Positions 27,014 through 34,919 of a stretch of 41,344 bases of DNA are shown here, piece after piece. The number at the start of each line of letters is the position of its first letter. The stretch's first letter is position 1. The DNA is taken from assembly GCA_028284395.1 (NCBI GenBank), contig JANQRV010000439.1, positions 1 through 41,344 of the forward strand. The letters are read 5' to 3'. Source of the DNA: Saprospiraceae bacterium. GTDB taxonomy: Bacteria > Bacteroidota > Bacteroidia > Chitinophagales > Saprospiraceae. A model generated the notes under the pieces. The model searched no databases, had not been told where the DNA came from, and was given only the letters and a program-made list of their open reading frames with translations. A program made the position numbers and the translations under genes.

Positions 27014-28405
27014 TTAGCCTTCGCTCTTATCCACAAAAAACTCTTTGGTAATCCCCAATTTTTTCATTTTGGAGTCCAACGTATTGGGGTTGATGCCCAG
27101 TCTCGCAGCCGCACCCTGTTTCCCCCTCACTTTACCTTTGCATAACTTAAGCGTGTTGAAGATCAATTCCGTTTCTGATTCCAGAAGGGTTTTAAATTCG
27201 AATGGACTTTTGTGCTCGCCATCATTCACTACCGGGGCGACCTTTAGATCATTCAAGACGATTTGCAAAACGCCACCCTGGTGAAGGATGACTGCTCTCT
27301 CGATGACGTGTGATAGTTCTCTGACATTACCGGGCCAATCATAAGACTGAAGTTCCTTCAATGAGGCATTGGAAAGTCCAGTGATGCGTTTTGCCGAGTT
27401 ACGCGCATAGCGATGAAGAAAATGCAAGGCCAGGGGAAGAATGTCTTCTTTGCGCTCCCTTAAGGGGGGGACTTCCAGTGGAAAGACGTTTAGACGATAA
27501 TACAGATCGGCCCGAAAAGTGCCCTGGGCGACGGCCTCTTCCAAATCGCGATTGGTAGCCGCGAGGATTCTAATGTCTACTTTCTGCACTTTATTGCTTC
27601 CGAGTCTTTCAAATTCCTTCTCTTGCAGGACACGCAACAACTTGGCCTGTAGTTCGATGGGTAATTCGCCAACCTCATCCAGGAAAACGGTACCCCGGTG
27701 TGCCGTTTCAAACTTCCCAATCCGGCGCTGGGTGGCGCCGGTAAAACTTCCTTTTTCGTGCCCGAAAAGTTCGGACTCCAACAACTGCAGCGGAAGTGCT
27801 GCACAATTGAGCTTGACCAATGGTTGGTCCCGTCGTGGAGAGTGGTTGTGGATGGCCTGGGCGACCAGCTCTTTACCGGTTCCGGTTTCGCCGGTAATGA
27901 AGACGGTGGCATCCGTAGGGGCAACTTGGTTGACTTTGGTCAGGACCTCTTGCAAAGTCTGACTTTTTCCAACAATCTCTTTGAATTTTGGATGGCCCTT
28001 GATCTCCTTTTGCGGAATGGGCTCCTGTTCCTTCAAAAGCATGTTCATGCGATCTTTTTCTCGGGCCAGTACCTTTAGAGTGGCAGAAGCAAATGGTTTC
28101 AGATAGGGATTGTAGATAGTGAAGGTTGACCATTGATGCCAGAACGGGTTATCCGGCGGCACTTCCAAAAAGCAAAATGGCAGGCGGGCTACTTCGTGAA
28201 AGTGAAGCAACCTTGCTTGCTGATCTTCGGTTAAGGTTGTTTGTGGATTTACCAGTACCAAATGCGGAGTATCCGTTATCCATGTATCGTGAAAAGATTG
28301 TAGAAGGTAGCCCATTTGATCGAGCAACTCCGAAAGTTCCTGAAGTCGTGCTGCTTCTTCTTCAACGACCAGGATAACGGCATGGCCTTCTAGTTCAGAT
28401 TTCAT
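27014..28405 (-). CDS. Sigma-54 activator with a degenerate receiver domain
   Basis: A 463-residue NtrC-type regulator. Residues 1-115 have the receiver layout but not its chemistry. The acidic pair is replaced by VVEEEAA, the phosphorylation site reads HLVLVNPQ with Asn53 in place of Asp, and only the switch Lys (YLKPF, Lys103) is kept. The AAA+ domain is intact: Walker A GETGTGKE (172-179), the sigma-54 contact loop GSFTGA (219-224), Walker B FLDE (241-244) and [14 protein letters not shown] Fis-type HTH closes the protein ([23 protein letters not shown]). It should open sigma-54 promoters, but control is probably by ligand, protein contact or expression level rather than phosphorylation. 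Copies of the dispersed repeat flank it on both sides. Confidence 0.94.
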   Translation of the reverse strand: MKSELEGHAVILVVEEEAARLQELSELLDQMGYLLQSFHDTWITDTPHLVLVNPQTTLTEDQQARLLHFHEVARLPFCFLEVPPDNPFWHQWSTFTIYNPYLKPFASATLKVLAREKDRMNMLLKEQEPIPQKEIKGHPKFKEIVGKSQTLQEVLTKVNQVAPTDATVFITGETGTGKELVAQAIHNHSPRRDQPLVKLNCAALPLQLLESELFGHEKGSFTGATQRRIGKFETAHRGTVFLDEVGELPIELQAKLLRVLQEKEFERLGSNKVQKVDIRILAATNRDLEEAVAQGTFRADLYYRLNVFPLEVPPLRERKEDILPLALHFLHRYARNSAKRITGLSNASLKELQSYDWPGNVRELSHVIERAVILHQGGVLQIVLNDLKVAPVVNDGEHKSPFEFKTLLESETELIFNTLKLCKGKVRGKQGAAARLGINPNTLDSKMKKLGITKEFFVDKSEG

Positions 28406-28435
28406 GAATATGAGTTCCTAATTGTTTACCAGTCT

Positions 28436-28476
28436 CTGAAATATCGGAGAAGGAAGTTGTTAAACCGATATTTCGG
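28436..28476. promoter_or_regulatory. Dispersed element, paired inverted copy F
   Basis: CTGAAATATCGG (28436-28447) and CCGATATTTCGG (28465-28476) form an inverted pair separated by 17 bases. It sits 31 nt upstream of the start of sigma-54 activator 1 and about 220 bp before the monooxygenase gene. The position suits autoregulation and/or control of the divergent pair. Confidence 0.6.
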
Positions 28477-28697
28477 AGCTAGTAAAGTTGGTAGGAATCA
28501 ACCGGCAAACGGGGTGAAAATTGGCCAATTTAGGTAGAAAATTGTCCGACCCAATAGAAATCTCATACAATGGTGAGTTGCATTTACCGCAATGAATTTA
28601 CATCCCCGCAATATGCTTGCATTCCTTGTAAGGGGGTATTCTGATCTTTAAGCATGCTTTCTCAATGCTAATAGCTTCGCAAACTAAAACTTTGATT

Positions 28698-29012
28698 ATG
28701 ATTACTGTAGTGATTCACTTTTACATCAAAAAGGAACAGGTCAATCAGTTCAAAGAGGTCTCGATCCGAAATGTGTCAGAGCGGCAAAAGGCCGCTGGCA
28801 GCGTCGATGTGCTCTTTTTGCAAGAAGAAAAAGACTCGAAGCACTTCATGCTGATCGAGTCGTTTGACAGCCAGGAAAAGATTGACAAATACTATGATGG
28901 GTGGGCTCATCAGCAGTGGTTAAAGGAAGTGGAAACACTGATCGAGGAAGTATCGGGTGATGATTTTCTCATGATTACCGCACCCGAACAATTGGTTGCT
29001 GACAACCGGTAA
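28698..29012 (+). CDS. Antibiotic biosynthesis monooxygenase (ABM) family protein
   Basis: A 104-residue ferredoxin-like alpha/beta protein: MITVVIHFYIKKEQVNQFKE, DVLFLQEEKDSKHFMLIESF and WAHQQWLKEVETLIEE match the ABM fold seen in quinol monooxygenases and heme-degrading enzymes. I use the ATG at 28698; the frame opens 11 codons earlier with nothing conserved. The SDR gene follows 37 nt later on the same strand, so the two probably act together on a quinone-like or aromatic compound. The substrate is inferred only from family behaviour. Confidence 0.88.
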   Translation: MITVVIHFYIKKEQVNQFKEVSIRNVSERQKAAGSVDVLFLQEEKDSKHFMLIESFDSQEKIDKYYDGWAHQQWLKEVETLIEEVSGDDFLMITAPEQLVADNR

Positions 29013-29049
29013 TTGATGTCAAATTATTGTGCAATTAAAATAAGAGTTT

Positions 29050-29787
29050 ATGGCTGTGCATTCATTGGAAAATTATTTCAGGGACAAGAACATCCTTTTT
29101 TTAGGTGGATCCTCCGGTATTGGCCTTGCGGCTGCAAAGATCGTCAGCTCTTACGGTGCGAACATCTTCGTGGTGGGTAGAAATCAAGATCGTTTGGACC
29201 GGGTCCTGGTCGAGATTCCAGGGAGTCGTGGAAAACAGCTGGATGTCACGAAGACGCAACAGGTGAAAAGTTTTTTTGACGAAATAGGTTCATTCGATCA
29301 TCTCTTGGCCACCCACGGAGGGCCACTATACGTAAAACTAAGTCGATTGGATTTCGATGCTGTCCAACAGAATTTTCACGACCGATTTGTATCAATGTTG
29401 GCCATCGCCAAATTTGGTGTGGAAAAAGTTCGGGAAGGGGGCTCCATGGTCTTTATGGGAGGGACGACTTCTCGCCGGCCTGGCCCCGGATACGCCGTCA
29501 CGGGCCCGTTGAACGATGCGGTAGAGACCTTGACAAAGAATTTGGCCGTGGAGCTGGCCCCGGTCCGCATCAATTTGATTGCAGCCGGCTTTGTCGATAC
29601 ACCTCTATCTCAGCGAATACTGGGCGAATCCTTTCAAAGTAGAGCGGCACATTTAAGGAGTACATTGCCCATTCGGCGTGTTGTTACAGCCGAGGATGTA
29701 GCGATGACAGCCGTACAATTGATGGCAAGCACCGCCATCACCGGCAGCATCATCGATTTGGACGGAGGACAGCACCTAATAGCATAA
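29050..29787 (+). CDS. Atypical SDR oxidoreductase lacking the catalytic Lys
   Basis: A 245-residue Rossmann protein with the cofactor loop GGSSGIG (19-25), DHLLATHGG in place of the NNAG motif, and NLIAAGFVDTPLSQ after the active site. The YxxxK motif is altered: the aligned stretch reads GYAVTGPLNDAVETL, keeping Tyr but with Gly where the catalytic Lys should be. The Ser region reads VFMGGTTSRRPG. It belongs to a known group of divergent SDRs in which catalysis is uncertain. It forms a likely two-gene operon with the ABM protein upstream. Confidence 0.88.
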   Translation: MAVHSLENYFRDKNILFLGGSSGIGLAAAKIVSSYGANIFVVGRNQDRLDRVLVEIPGSRGKQLDVTKTQQVKSFFDEIGSFDHLLATHGGPLYVKLSRLDFDAVQQNFHDRFVSMLAIAKFGVEKVREGGSMVFMGGTTSRRPGPGYAVTGPLNDAVETLTKNLAVELAPVRINLIAAGFVDTPLSQRILGESFQSRAAHLRSTLPIRRVVTAEDVAMTAVQLMASTAITGSIIDLDGGQHLIA

Positions 29788-29793
29788 TTACAA

Positions 29794-29838
29794 ATAAGGA
29801 CCCACAGACGGTGTACAGTTACTTAGCGGGTCCCTTAT
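29794..29838 (+). terminator. Stem-loop after the ABM-SDR pair
   Basis: ATAAGGACCC (29794-29803) pairs with GGGTCCCTTAT (29828-29838) with one bulged base and a 24-nt loop. It lies just after the SDR stop and is followed by an A-rich run; a terminator or mRNA 3' end structure is likely. Confidence 0.5.
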
Positions 29839-30181
29839 AAAAAGAATCACTGTGCTAGAGTTTTAGTATGTAGCCCGCCGTAAATTGAAAAACCAGGTTC
29901 TTGATTTCCGGTAGCCAAACCCGACCGGGACACCGATTGCGATCCTAATTCCCGCTTCAGCCATCATCCACTTTTGGGATCCTCTATCAAGGGCCTGACA
30001 TTTCGTAGATATCCGAGGCAGGTTCCGAGATATCGTGCAATAATTGATACCAGGCATGCTAAGCCTCCAAAAAAACAATATCTAAATATTTGTTTTTCAG
30101 CCATTTGAATCAGGAAAGAAACTGAAGTGCAACTTGGCATCAGATTGGAAGTAGGCTGATCGAACCTTAAAAGTTTTTATC
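29839..30181. other. Gap with a degenerate copy of the dispersed element
   Basis: No gene is recognised here. TTCGTAGAT (30002-30010, shared with copy H) and GAGATATCG (30027-30035, one mismatch to the core) lie 17 bases apart, suggesting a decayed or divergent copy of the element about 150 bp before the small HTH ORF. Confidence 0.35.
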
Positions 30182-30436
30182 ATGGAATTACAGAATCGCC
30201 TTTCTCCAGCAGAGGAGATCACCTTACAGGAAATGGCTAAAAATCACCCCGAGTGGCCCGCCCGGGTGTATGCAAGTATTCTTTTACGCACCAGCGAAGA
30301 ACAAAATGCCAGAGAAGATTTAGAAACCAACGCGGTTGTAGATCAGATATGGCGGTGTTATCATCGGCGCGGCATCGTCGGTCTGCTTAAACACATTTGG
30401 GCCCGGACCAACGTATCACATTTGAGAATTTATTGA
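30182..30436 (+). CDS. Small orphan HTH-like protein, possibly IS630-derived
   Basis: An 84-residue ORF. The layout EWPARVYASILLRTSEEQ, then QIWRCYHRRGIVGLLKHIW resembles the N-terminal HTH of IS630-type transposases (R.RA..LL, then W..RY...G..GLL), but the central AEIA..L.VS helix is replaced by AREDLETNAVV and no DDE catalytic domain follows. It could be a transposase relic or a small DNA-binding protein reused by the host. A start ATG and clean stop exist. The relationship is tentative, and I would not assign a function. Confidence 0.4.
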   Translation: MELQNRLSPAEEITLQEMAKNHPEWPARVYASILLRTSEEQNAREDLETNAVVDQIWRCYHRRGIVGLLKHIWARTNVSHLRIY

Positions 30437-30526
30437 TGGCCGGTTTATGGTTTAGCAAAAAATCTTCATGCCCGCAATTTTTGATGGTTACAAGAGCGGA
30501 TTAAACATTAATTTGCGTTCAAAAAA

Positions 30527-31207
30527 ATGTCTGTAATCAAGGGCTTTGTGTTTGATGCATTTGGAACACTATTGGATATTTCCAGTATCGATCAAAAATT
30601 GGTCTGGGAATTCGGGAACAAGGGTATCGAACTGGGTACTACCTGGCGTTCGAAGCAACTGGAATATTCGTGGTTGTGTCAAATCATGGAGCGCTATCAA
30701 CCTTTTTCGCATATCACGCGAGCAGCCTTGCAATACGCTTTGAACAAATGCGCCATTGAAGTCGATGATCGCAAGGTCACTGATCTTGCCAATATTTACG
30801 GACAGTTACCCGCCTTTGAAGATGTGGCTCCCACATTGCAATTTCTTGCTCAGAGATACCAACTGGCCGTTCTTTCCAATGGCGATTCCCGCATGTTGCA
30901 GGAGGCTTTATCTTTCAATAAGCTTCACGATCAATTTGACTTTGTATTAAGTGCGGACGAAGTGGAACAATTTAAACCAAGTCCGAAGATTTATGAGCTG
31001 GCAGTCGAAAAACTAGAAGTAACCAAGGAGGAAATTGCTTTTGTCTCTTCCAATGCCTGGGATGCGACCGGAGCAAAGAACTTCGGTTTCCGCGTTTTTT
31101 GGATCAATCGAAAGCATCTGCCTTTTGAGCAATTGGGAGTAGAGCCGGACTTGGTATTGGGACAACTACAGGATCTCACGACCAATGAGGATATCGCCCC
31201 CTTCTAA
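30527..31207 (+). CDS. Haloacid dehalogenase, type II
   Basis: A 226-residue HAD-superfamily hydrolase. Motif I is FDAFGTLLD (nucleophile Asp), then WRSKQLEYSWLCQIMERY typical of the type II cap, motif II LSNGDSRML, motif III Lys in KPSPKIYELA, and the diagnostic SSNAWDATGAKNFGF with NR after FRVFWI. These match (S)-2-haloacid dehalogenases, which hydrolyse 2-haloacids to 2-hydroxyacids with inversion. Length is as expected. A clear stem-loop follows the stop. It stands alone, with no transporter or further dehalogenation gene nearby. Confidence 0.93.
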   Translation: MSVIKGFVFDAFGTLLDISSIDQKLVWEFGNKGIELGTTWRSKQLEYSWLCQIMERYQPFSHITRAALQYALNKCAIEVDDRKVTDLANIYGQLPAFEDVAPTLQFLAQRYQLAVLSNGDSRMLQEALSFNKLHDQFDFVLSADEVEQFKPSPKIYELAVEKLEVTKEEIAFVSSNAWDATGAKNFGFRVFWINRKHLPFEQLGVEPDLVLGQLQDLTTNEDIAPF

Positions 31208-31225
31208 TGAGGGGTCTTATTAAAG

Positions 31226-31275
31226 AAAAAAGCCGTTTCCGGAAGAGAAGTTTCCGAGAAACGGCATTCATAATC
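31226..31275 (+). terminator. Stem-loop terminator after the dehalogenase
   Basis: GCCGTTTC (31232-31239) pairs with GAAACGGC (31258-31265). An A run precedes the stem on the plus strand, so minus-strand transcripts would end in a T run. It probably serves both convergent genes, the dehalogenase and the isochorismatase-like hydrolase. Confidence 0.65.
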
Positions 31276-31332
31276 AATTAAATTACTACATCAGGTCTCA
31301 TTGAAGCAGGTGATCACTTACTTATGTATTTC

Positions 31333-32061
31333 CTATTTATTAGATACCTTCTTAAATTGTTCTTCCAACTCTTTAGTGCTGTAAAGATGGCTTGACATCA
31401 TTCGATAGTTTGTCTGCGCTGCCTGATTGCCATCAAGACCGGGCAAGATAGCTGATCCGGTAGCATCTCCGACCACGGCAACCTCGAATCCGGCTTCGAG
31501 GAGTTCATGCATGTGTGCTTGTACACATAAGTTTCCGGACATTCCGCCCAGGATCACTTTATCCACCCTCTGTTTCCTGAGTTGTAGGACAAGATCATTG
31601 GATTCCGGCCCAAATATCTTATGCGGATTGACAATGGTGGCATTCGCAATGAATTGCTTATAGCGTGGTAACCAATCGGCCCCTGATCCCTCGAAGCCCT
31701 CCACCGAAAGGGCGGAGCCTCGGTCGAACATCTTGATATCGTGCATCAATTTCTCCAGAGCTCCTTCGAAACGCCAGGTATGGTCATGCGGATAATAGTA
31801 GTGGGGAGAAACAAAAACTGGTAGATTGTGTTTTTCTGCCAACCTAAAGAGCGTTTCAATGTTTATGATGGTATTGTTCTTTCGTACGCTTTCGCCCACT
31901 GCACCCCAAGCAACACCCTTTTCGCTGAGAAAGTCATTTTGGGGATCGGTGATAACGATCGCCAAATTGCCATCGAGGGTAAAGCCGGGGTCCGGAAGTT
32001 GGGCACTTACACGCAGTGTGCATAGCACGAAGAAGACCAACGTAAAATGACTCGTATTCAT
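31333..32061 (-). CDS. Exported isochorismatase-like cysteine hydrolase
   Basis: A 242-residue protein from the ATG at 32061, with signal peptide HFTLVFFVLCTLRVSAQ. The fold is isochorismatase-like: Asp in LAIVITDPQNDFL, a Lys in IVNPHKIFGPES and the nucleophile Cys in LGGMSGNLCVQAHMHELLEAGFEV. These supply the Asp-Lys-Cys triad used by nicotinamidases, N-carbamoylsarcosine amidases and isochorismatases. The family is normally cytoplasmic, so the signal peptide is unusual and implies an exported amide or enol-ether hydrolase. It is divergent from hybrid two-component system 2, which may control it. Confidence 0.88.
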   Translation of the reverse strand: MNTSHFTLVFFVLCTLRVSAQLPDPGFTLDGNLAIVITDPQNDFLSEKGVAWGAVGESVRKNNTIINIETLFRLAEKHNLPVFVSPHYYYPHDHTWRFEGALEKLMHDIKMFDRGSALSVEGFEGSGADWLPRYKQFIANATIVNPHKIFGPESNDLVLQLRKQRVDKVILGGMSGNLCVQAHMHELLEAGFEVAVVGDATGSAILPGLDGNQAAQTNYRMMSSHLYSTKELEEQFKKVSNK

Positions 32062-32129
32062 AATTCTAATAATTGATTGAAAGAATGTTATCAATGAAGT
32101 TGTTCAATAACAATTTGGCAAATTCGGTA

Positions 32130-32218
32130 GCGCAACATTTTGCTGTAATTGCTTAACTTAAAGAATGTTGCACTCTAGCCGTTACGAAAAAGCAAGCATT
32201 ATATATGAAGCGCAACAT
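32130..32218. promoter_or_regulatory. Repeated GCAACATT sites before hybrid system 2
   Basis: AGCGCAACAT occurs at 32130-32139 and again at 32209-32218, the latter just inside the kinase gene. An inverted copy, AATGTTGC, is at 32164-32171. Three copies of one half-site in 90 bp of a divergent promoter region suggest an operator, perhaps for the AraC domain encoded by the adjacent gene. Confidence 0.45.
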
Positions 32219-34919
32219 ATTTATCTGTTGGTGGTTGTGTCTTTGTTTATCAGCCTTTGTTTTCTCTTGCCGGGAAAACAAACCCACCACTCAAAAGTAT
32301 TTGGTTGGTATTTCTCACGTCAATACCTGGGACAATTGGCGGAGGTCGATGATCGAAGAAATGAGGAGAGAGCTAACCCTATATCCCGATTTCGAGATCG
32401 ACGTGCTGGTTCGGGATGCAGAAGATGACAGTTATAAACAAATCGATGACATTAAGGATTTGATAGCTGCAGGCATCGACTTACTGATCATTTCGCCAAA
32501 TGATGCCCAACCCCTGACGAAGATACTGGTCGACGTATATGAATCCGGCATTCCAACGATCCTGCTTGATCGAGCCATTGATTCGGATCAATTTACCGCC
32601 TTTATCGGAGCGAATAATCAAAGAATTGGCGAAGAGGCCGGCCGGCTTGCCGAAGAAGTCCTGAAAGGCCGTGGCCAGGTACTCGAGTTTCAGGGCAAAA
32701 TGAGTGCCTCCGCTTGCCGCGAACGCTCCCTTGGATTTCAAAGCTTTCTGAAAAACAACCCGAAAATCAAAGTGCATCCTTTCGCATTGCGATGGTCTGA
32801 GGAGGCCGCGGAAGCCGTCATAGACAGTCTCAACCGGGCAGGGTTTCAAGTCGACCTGGTTTTTGCTCACAACGATAAAATGGCAATAAGTGCTGCCACG
32901 GCGAGTGCCCGCTTGGGCCTGGACCCTTACGTTATCGGTGTGGATGGCTTTCCCGATGGAGGCATTCAAATGGTAGCCCAGAAAGTCATCGATGCGACTT
33001 TCCTCTACCCTACCGGTGGCGACAAGGCCATTCAAACCGCCATTGATCTCTTACAAGAAAAGCCGGTTGCCAAGCGGCAAACGCTCTTTAGTGCGAAGGT
33101 AGACACCAACAATGTACGCACCGTTTTACAGCAGGGAATACAAATGAGCGAACAGCACGCCAAGATTGACCGGCAACAAGCTTTCATCGATGCCCAAAGC
33201 CAGTTGCTTCAGCGCCGGCAAAATTTCCTGATCTTGAGCTGGTCCAGCTTGTTGATCGTCTCACTGGCCGCCGCCTTGATTTGGTATCTGTTTCGGCAAA
33301 AGGAACGCCAGAGCCGTGCCTTAAAAGATCGATCGGCCATCATTTCCAATCAAAACGAGACCATCCGCAAGCAAAGAGACGGACTGGGTAGGTTACTGAG
33401 CATCGCGGAAGAAGCAACCACCGCCAAAGATCGATTTTTCGCCAATTTATCGCACGACTTCAAACAGGTCCTGACGATGGTGTCCTTACCGCTGCAAAAG
33501 TTGACCGACAACCCCCTGAACGAGCATTCCAAAGCCAATCTTCAATTGATCCAAAGAAATGTACAGAGTCTGAACAAACTGGCTTCGGAAATCCTTCAAA
33601 TGGAAGAGGTCGAAAAGCAAAAACACAAGTTGGAATTCGAAGAAACCAATGTATCGACACTGGCAGTAGAACTACTAAAGTCGTTTGAAGCAACCTTTGC
33701 CGAAAAGTCACTGGATGTTCAAAAACAAATTGCTCCTGATGTTATCGGTAGAGTCAATGCCCCGGCAATAGAAAAGATTCTTTTCAACCTAATTGCAAAT
33801 GCCGCAAAGTTTTCCGACCATGGCGGCACCTTAATCGTTCGGATTTGGAGAGACCAGGAAGGAGTCGGCATCGAGGTCCAGGATGAGGGCCCCGGCATTC
33901 CACAGGCAGATCTAGATCGAGTGTTTGATCGATTTTATCGGGTGGATCAACCTTCCATTGGTCCACAGCCGGATGGGTCCGGATTGGGGTTAGCCATTGT
34001 AAAAGAACTAGTGGAGCTACACCACGGTCGAATCGAGGTAGACAGCTCTTTGGGCACCGGTACTACCTTCCGGGTCTTACTCATCGGGCGCACTGTCCCG
34101 GCAGCCATGGCAACCAGCGAGTCAATCGATTTTTCTCCAACCGTTGAGATCGGACCGGAAAAGAAGCTGCTGATCGTCGAAGACGATCGGAGCTTGAGAT
34201 CGACCTTAGCCAGATCGCTTTCCAAATTCTATCAAGTGTCGGTAGCTGGTAACGGCGCGGAAGGTCTGGAATTGATCGAGCAATATCGACCGGATCTAAT
34301 CATCAGCGACATTTACATGCCTTCAATGGATGGCATCGAATTTTGCCGGTACGTTAAGGAGAAACCGGAGACTTTCCATATTCCGGTGATTCTTTTAACG
34401 GCAATGCCTTCCGAACGATCTATGATCAATGGATTCGACATGGGAGCCGATGCCTACGTCACCAAACCATTCAGTGAAGAAGTATTGCTTTCCAGAATTA
34501 GAAACTTACTGGCCGACCGCCAGCAGCTAAATGTATCTTTGAATCGGCACTTTGACGCGGTTGGCATCAATTCCAGTGACCATAATGACAAAGCTTTTAT
34601 CCAGACTTGCATTAGATACATTCACCAACACCTGAGCGAAGGATTGACGATAGCGGAGCTTGCTCAGGAGTTGGCCATGTCCCGAACTGCTCTGGCCCGC
34701 AAGATCAAGCGGATCACGGGCATCAAACCGGGAGAATTTCTTCGGAAAGTCAAATTGACCCACGCCGCTAAATTATTGCTGAACACAGATATGACCGTCC
34801 GTGAAGTGGCCTTTAGTGCGGGCTTTCACGATTCCAAGTACTTCAGTCGTTGCTTTTCCAAAGAATTTGGCCAATTGCCCAGTCAATTCCGTAAGGCTAA
34901 GAAGCTATTTGAGCCTTAA
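32205..34919 (+). CDS. Hybrid two-component system 2 (sugar-binding-protein sensor)
   Basis: A 904-residue one-protein system. After a signal or lipoprotein-like leader (LSAFVFSC) comes a periplasmic-binding-protein type 1 domain (about 30-310: YLVGISHVNTWDNWRRSM, GIDLLIISPNDA, TILLDRAID, DLVFAHNDKMA). One membrane helix (342-364) follows, then HisKA with LSHDFKQVLTM (His417), HATPase_c (NLIANAAKFS, DEGPGIP, GSGLGLAIV), a receiver with Asp702 in LIISDIYMPSMDG, and an AraC HTH (GLTIAELAQELAMSRTALARKIK). This build matches Bacteroides fructose sensor BT1754, so a monosaccharide or cyclitol ligand is likely. The H-box is atypical: Gln-Val replaces the usual Thr-Pro. The 3' end overlaps the convergent DsbA-like gene by 23 nt. 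Confidence 0.94.
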   Translation: MKRNIFICWWLCLCLSAFVFSCRENKPTTQKYLVGISHVNTWDNWRRSMIEEMRRELTLYPDFEIDVLVRDAEDDSYKQIDDIKDLIAAGIDLLIISPNDAQPLTKILVDVYESGIPTILLDRAIDSDQFTAFIGANNQRIGEEAGRLAEEVLKGRGQVLEFQGKMSASACRERSLGFQSFLKNNPKIKVHPFALRWSEEAAEAVIDSLNRAGFQVDLVFAHNDKMAISAATASARLGLDPYVIGVDGFPDGGIQMVAQKVIDATFLYPTGGDKAIQTAIDLLQEKPVAKRQTLFSAKVDTNNVRTVLQQGIQMSEQHAKIDRQQAFIDAQSQLLQRRQNFLILSWSSLLIVSLAAALIWYLFRQKERQSRALKDRSAIISNQNETIRKQRDGLGRLLSIAEEATTAKDRFFANLSHDFKQVLTMVSLPLQKLTDNPLNEHSKANLQLIQRNVQSLNKLASEILQMEEVEKQKHKLEFEETNVSTLAVELLKSFEATFAEKSLDVQKQIAPDVIGRVNAPAIEKILFNLIANAAKFSDHGGTLIVRIWRDQEGVGIEVQDEGPGIPQADLDRVFDRFYRVDQPSIGPQPDGSGLGLAIVKELVELHHGRIEVDSSLGTGTTFRVLLIGRTVPAAMATSESIDFSPTVEIGPEKKLLIVEDDRSLRSTLARSLSKFYQVSVAGNGAEGLELIEQYRPDLIISDIYMPSMDGIEFCRYVKEKPETFHIPVILLTAMPSERSMINGFDMGADAYVTKPFSEEVLLSRIRNLLADRQQLNVSLNRHFDAVGINSSDHNDKAFIQTCIRYIHQHLSEGLTIAELAQELAMSRTALARKIKRITGIKPGEFLRKVKLTHAAKLLLNTDMTVREVAFSAGFHDSKYFSRCFSKEFGQLPSQFRKAKKLFEP

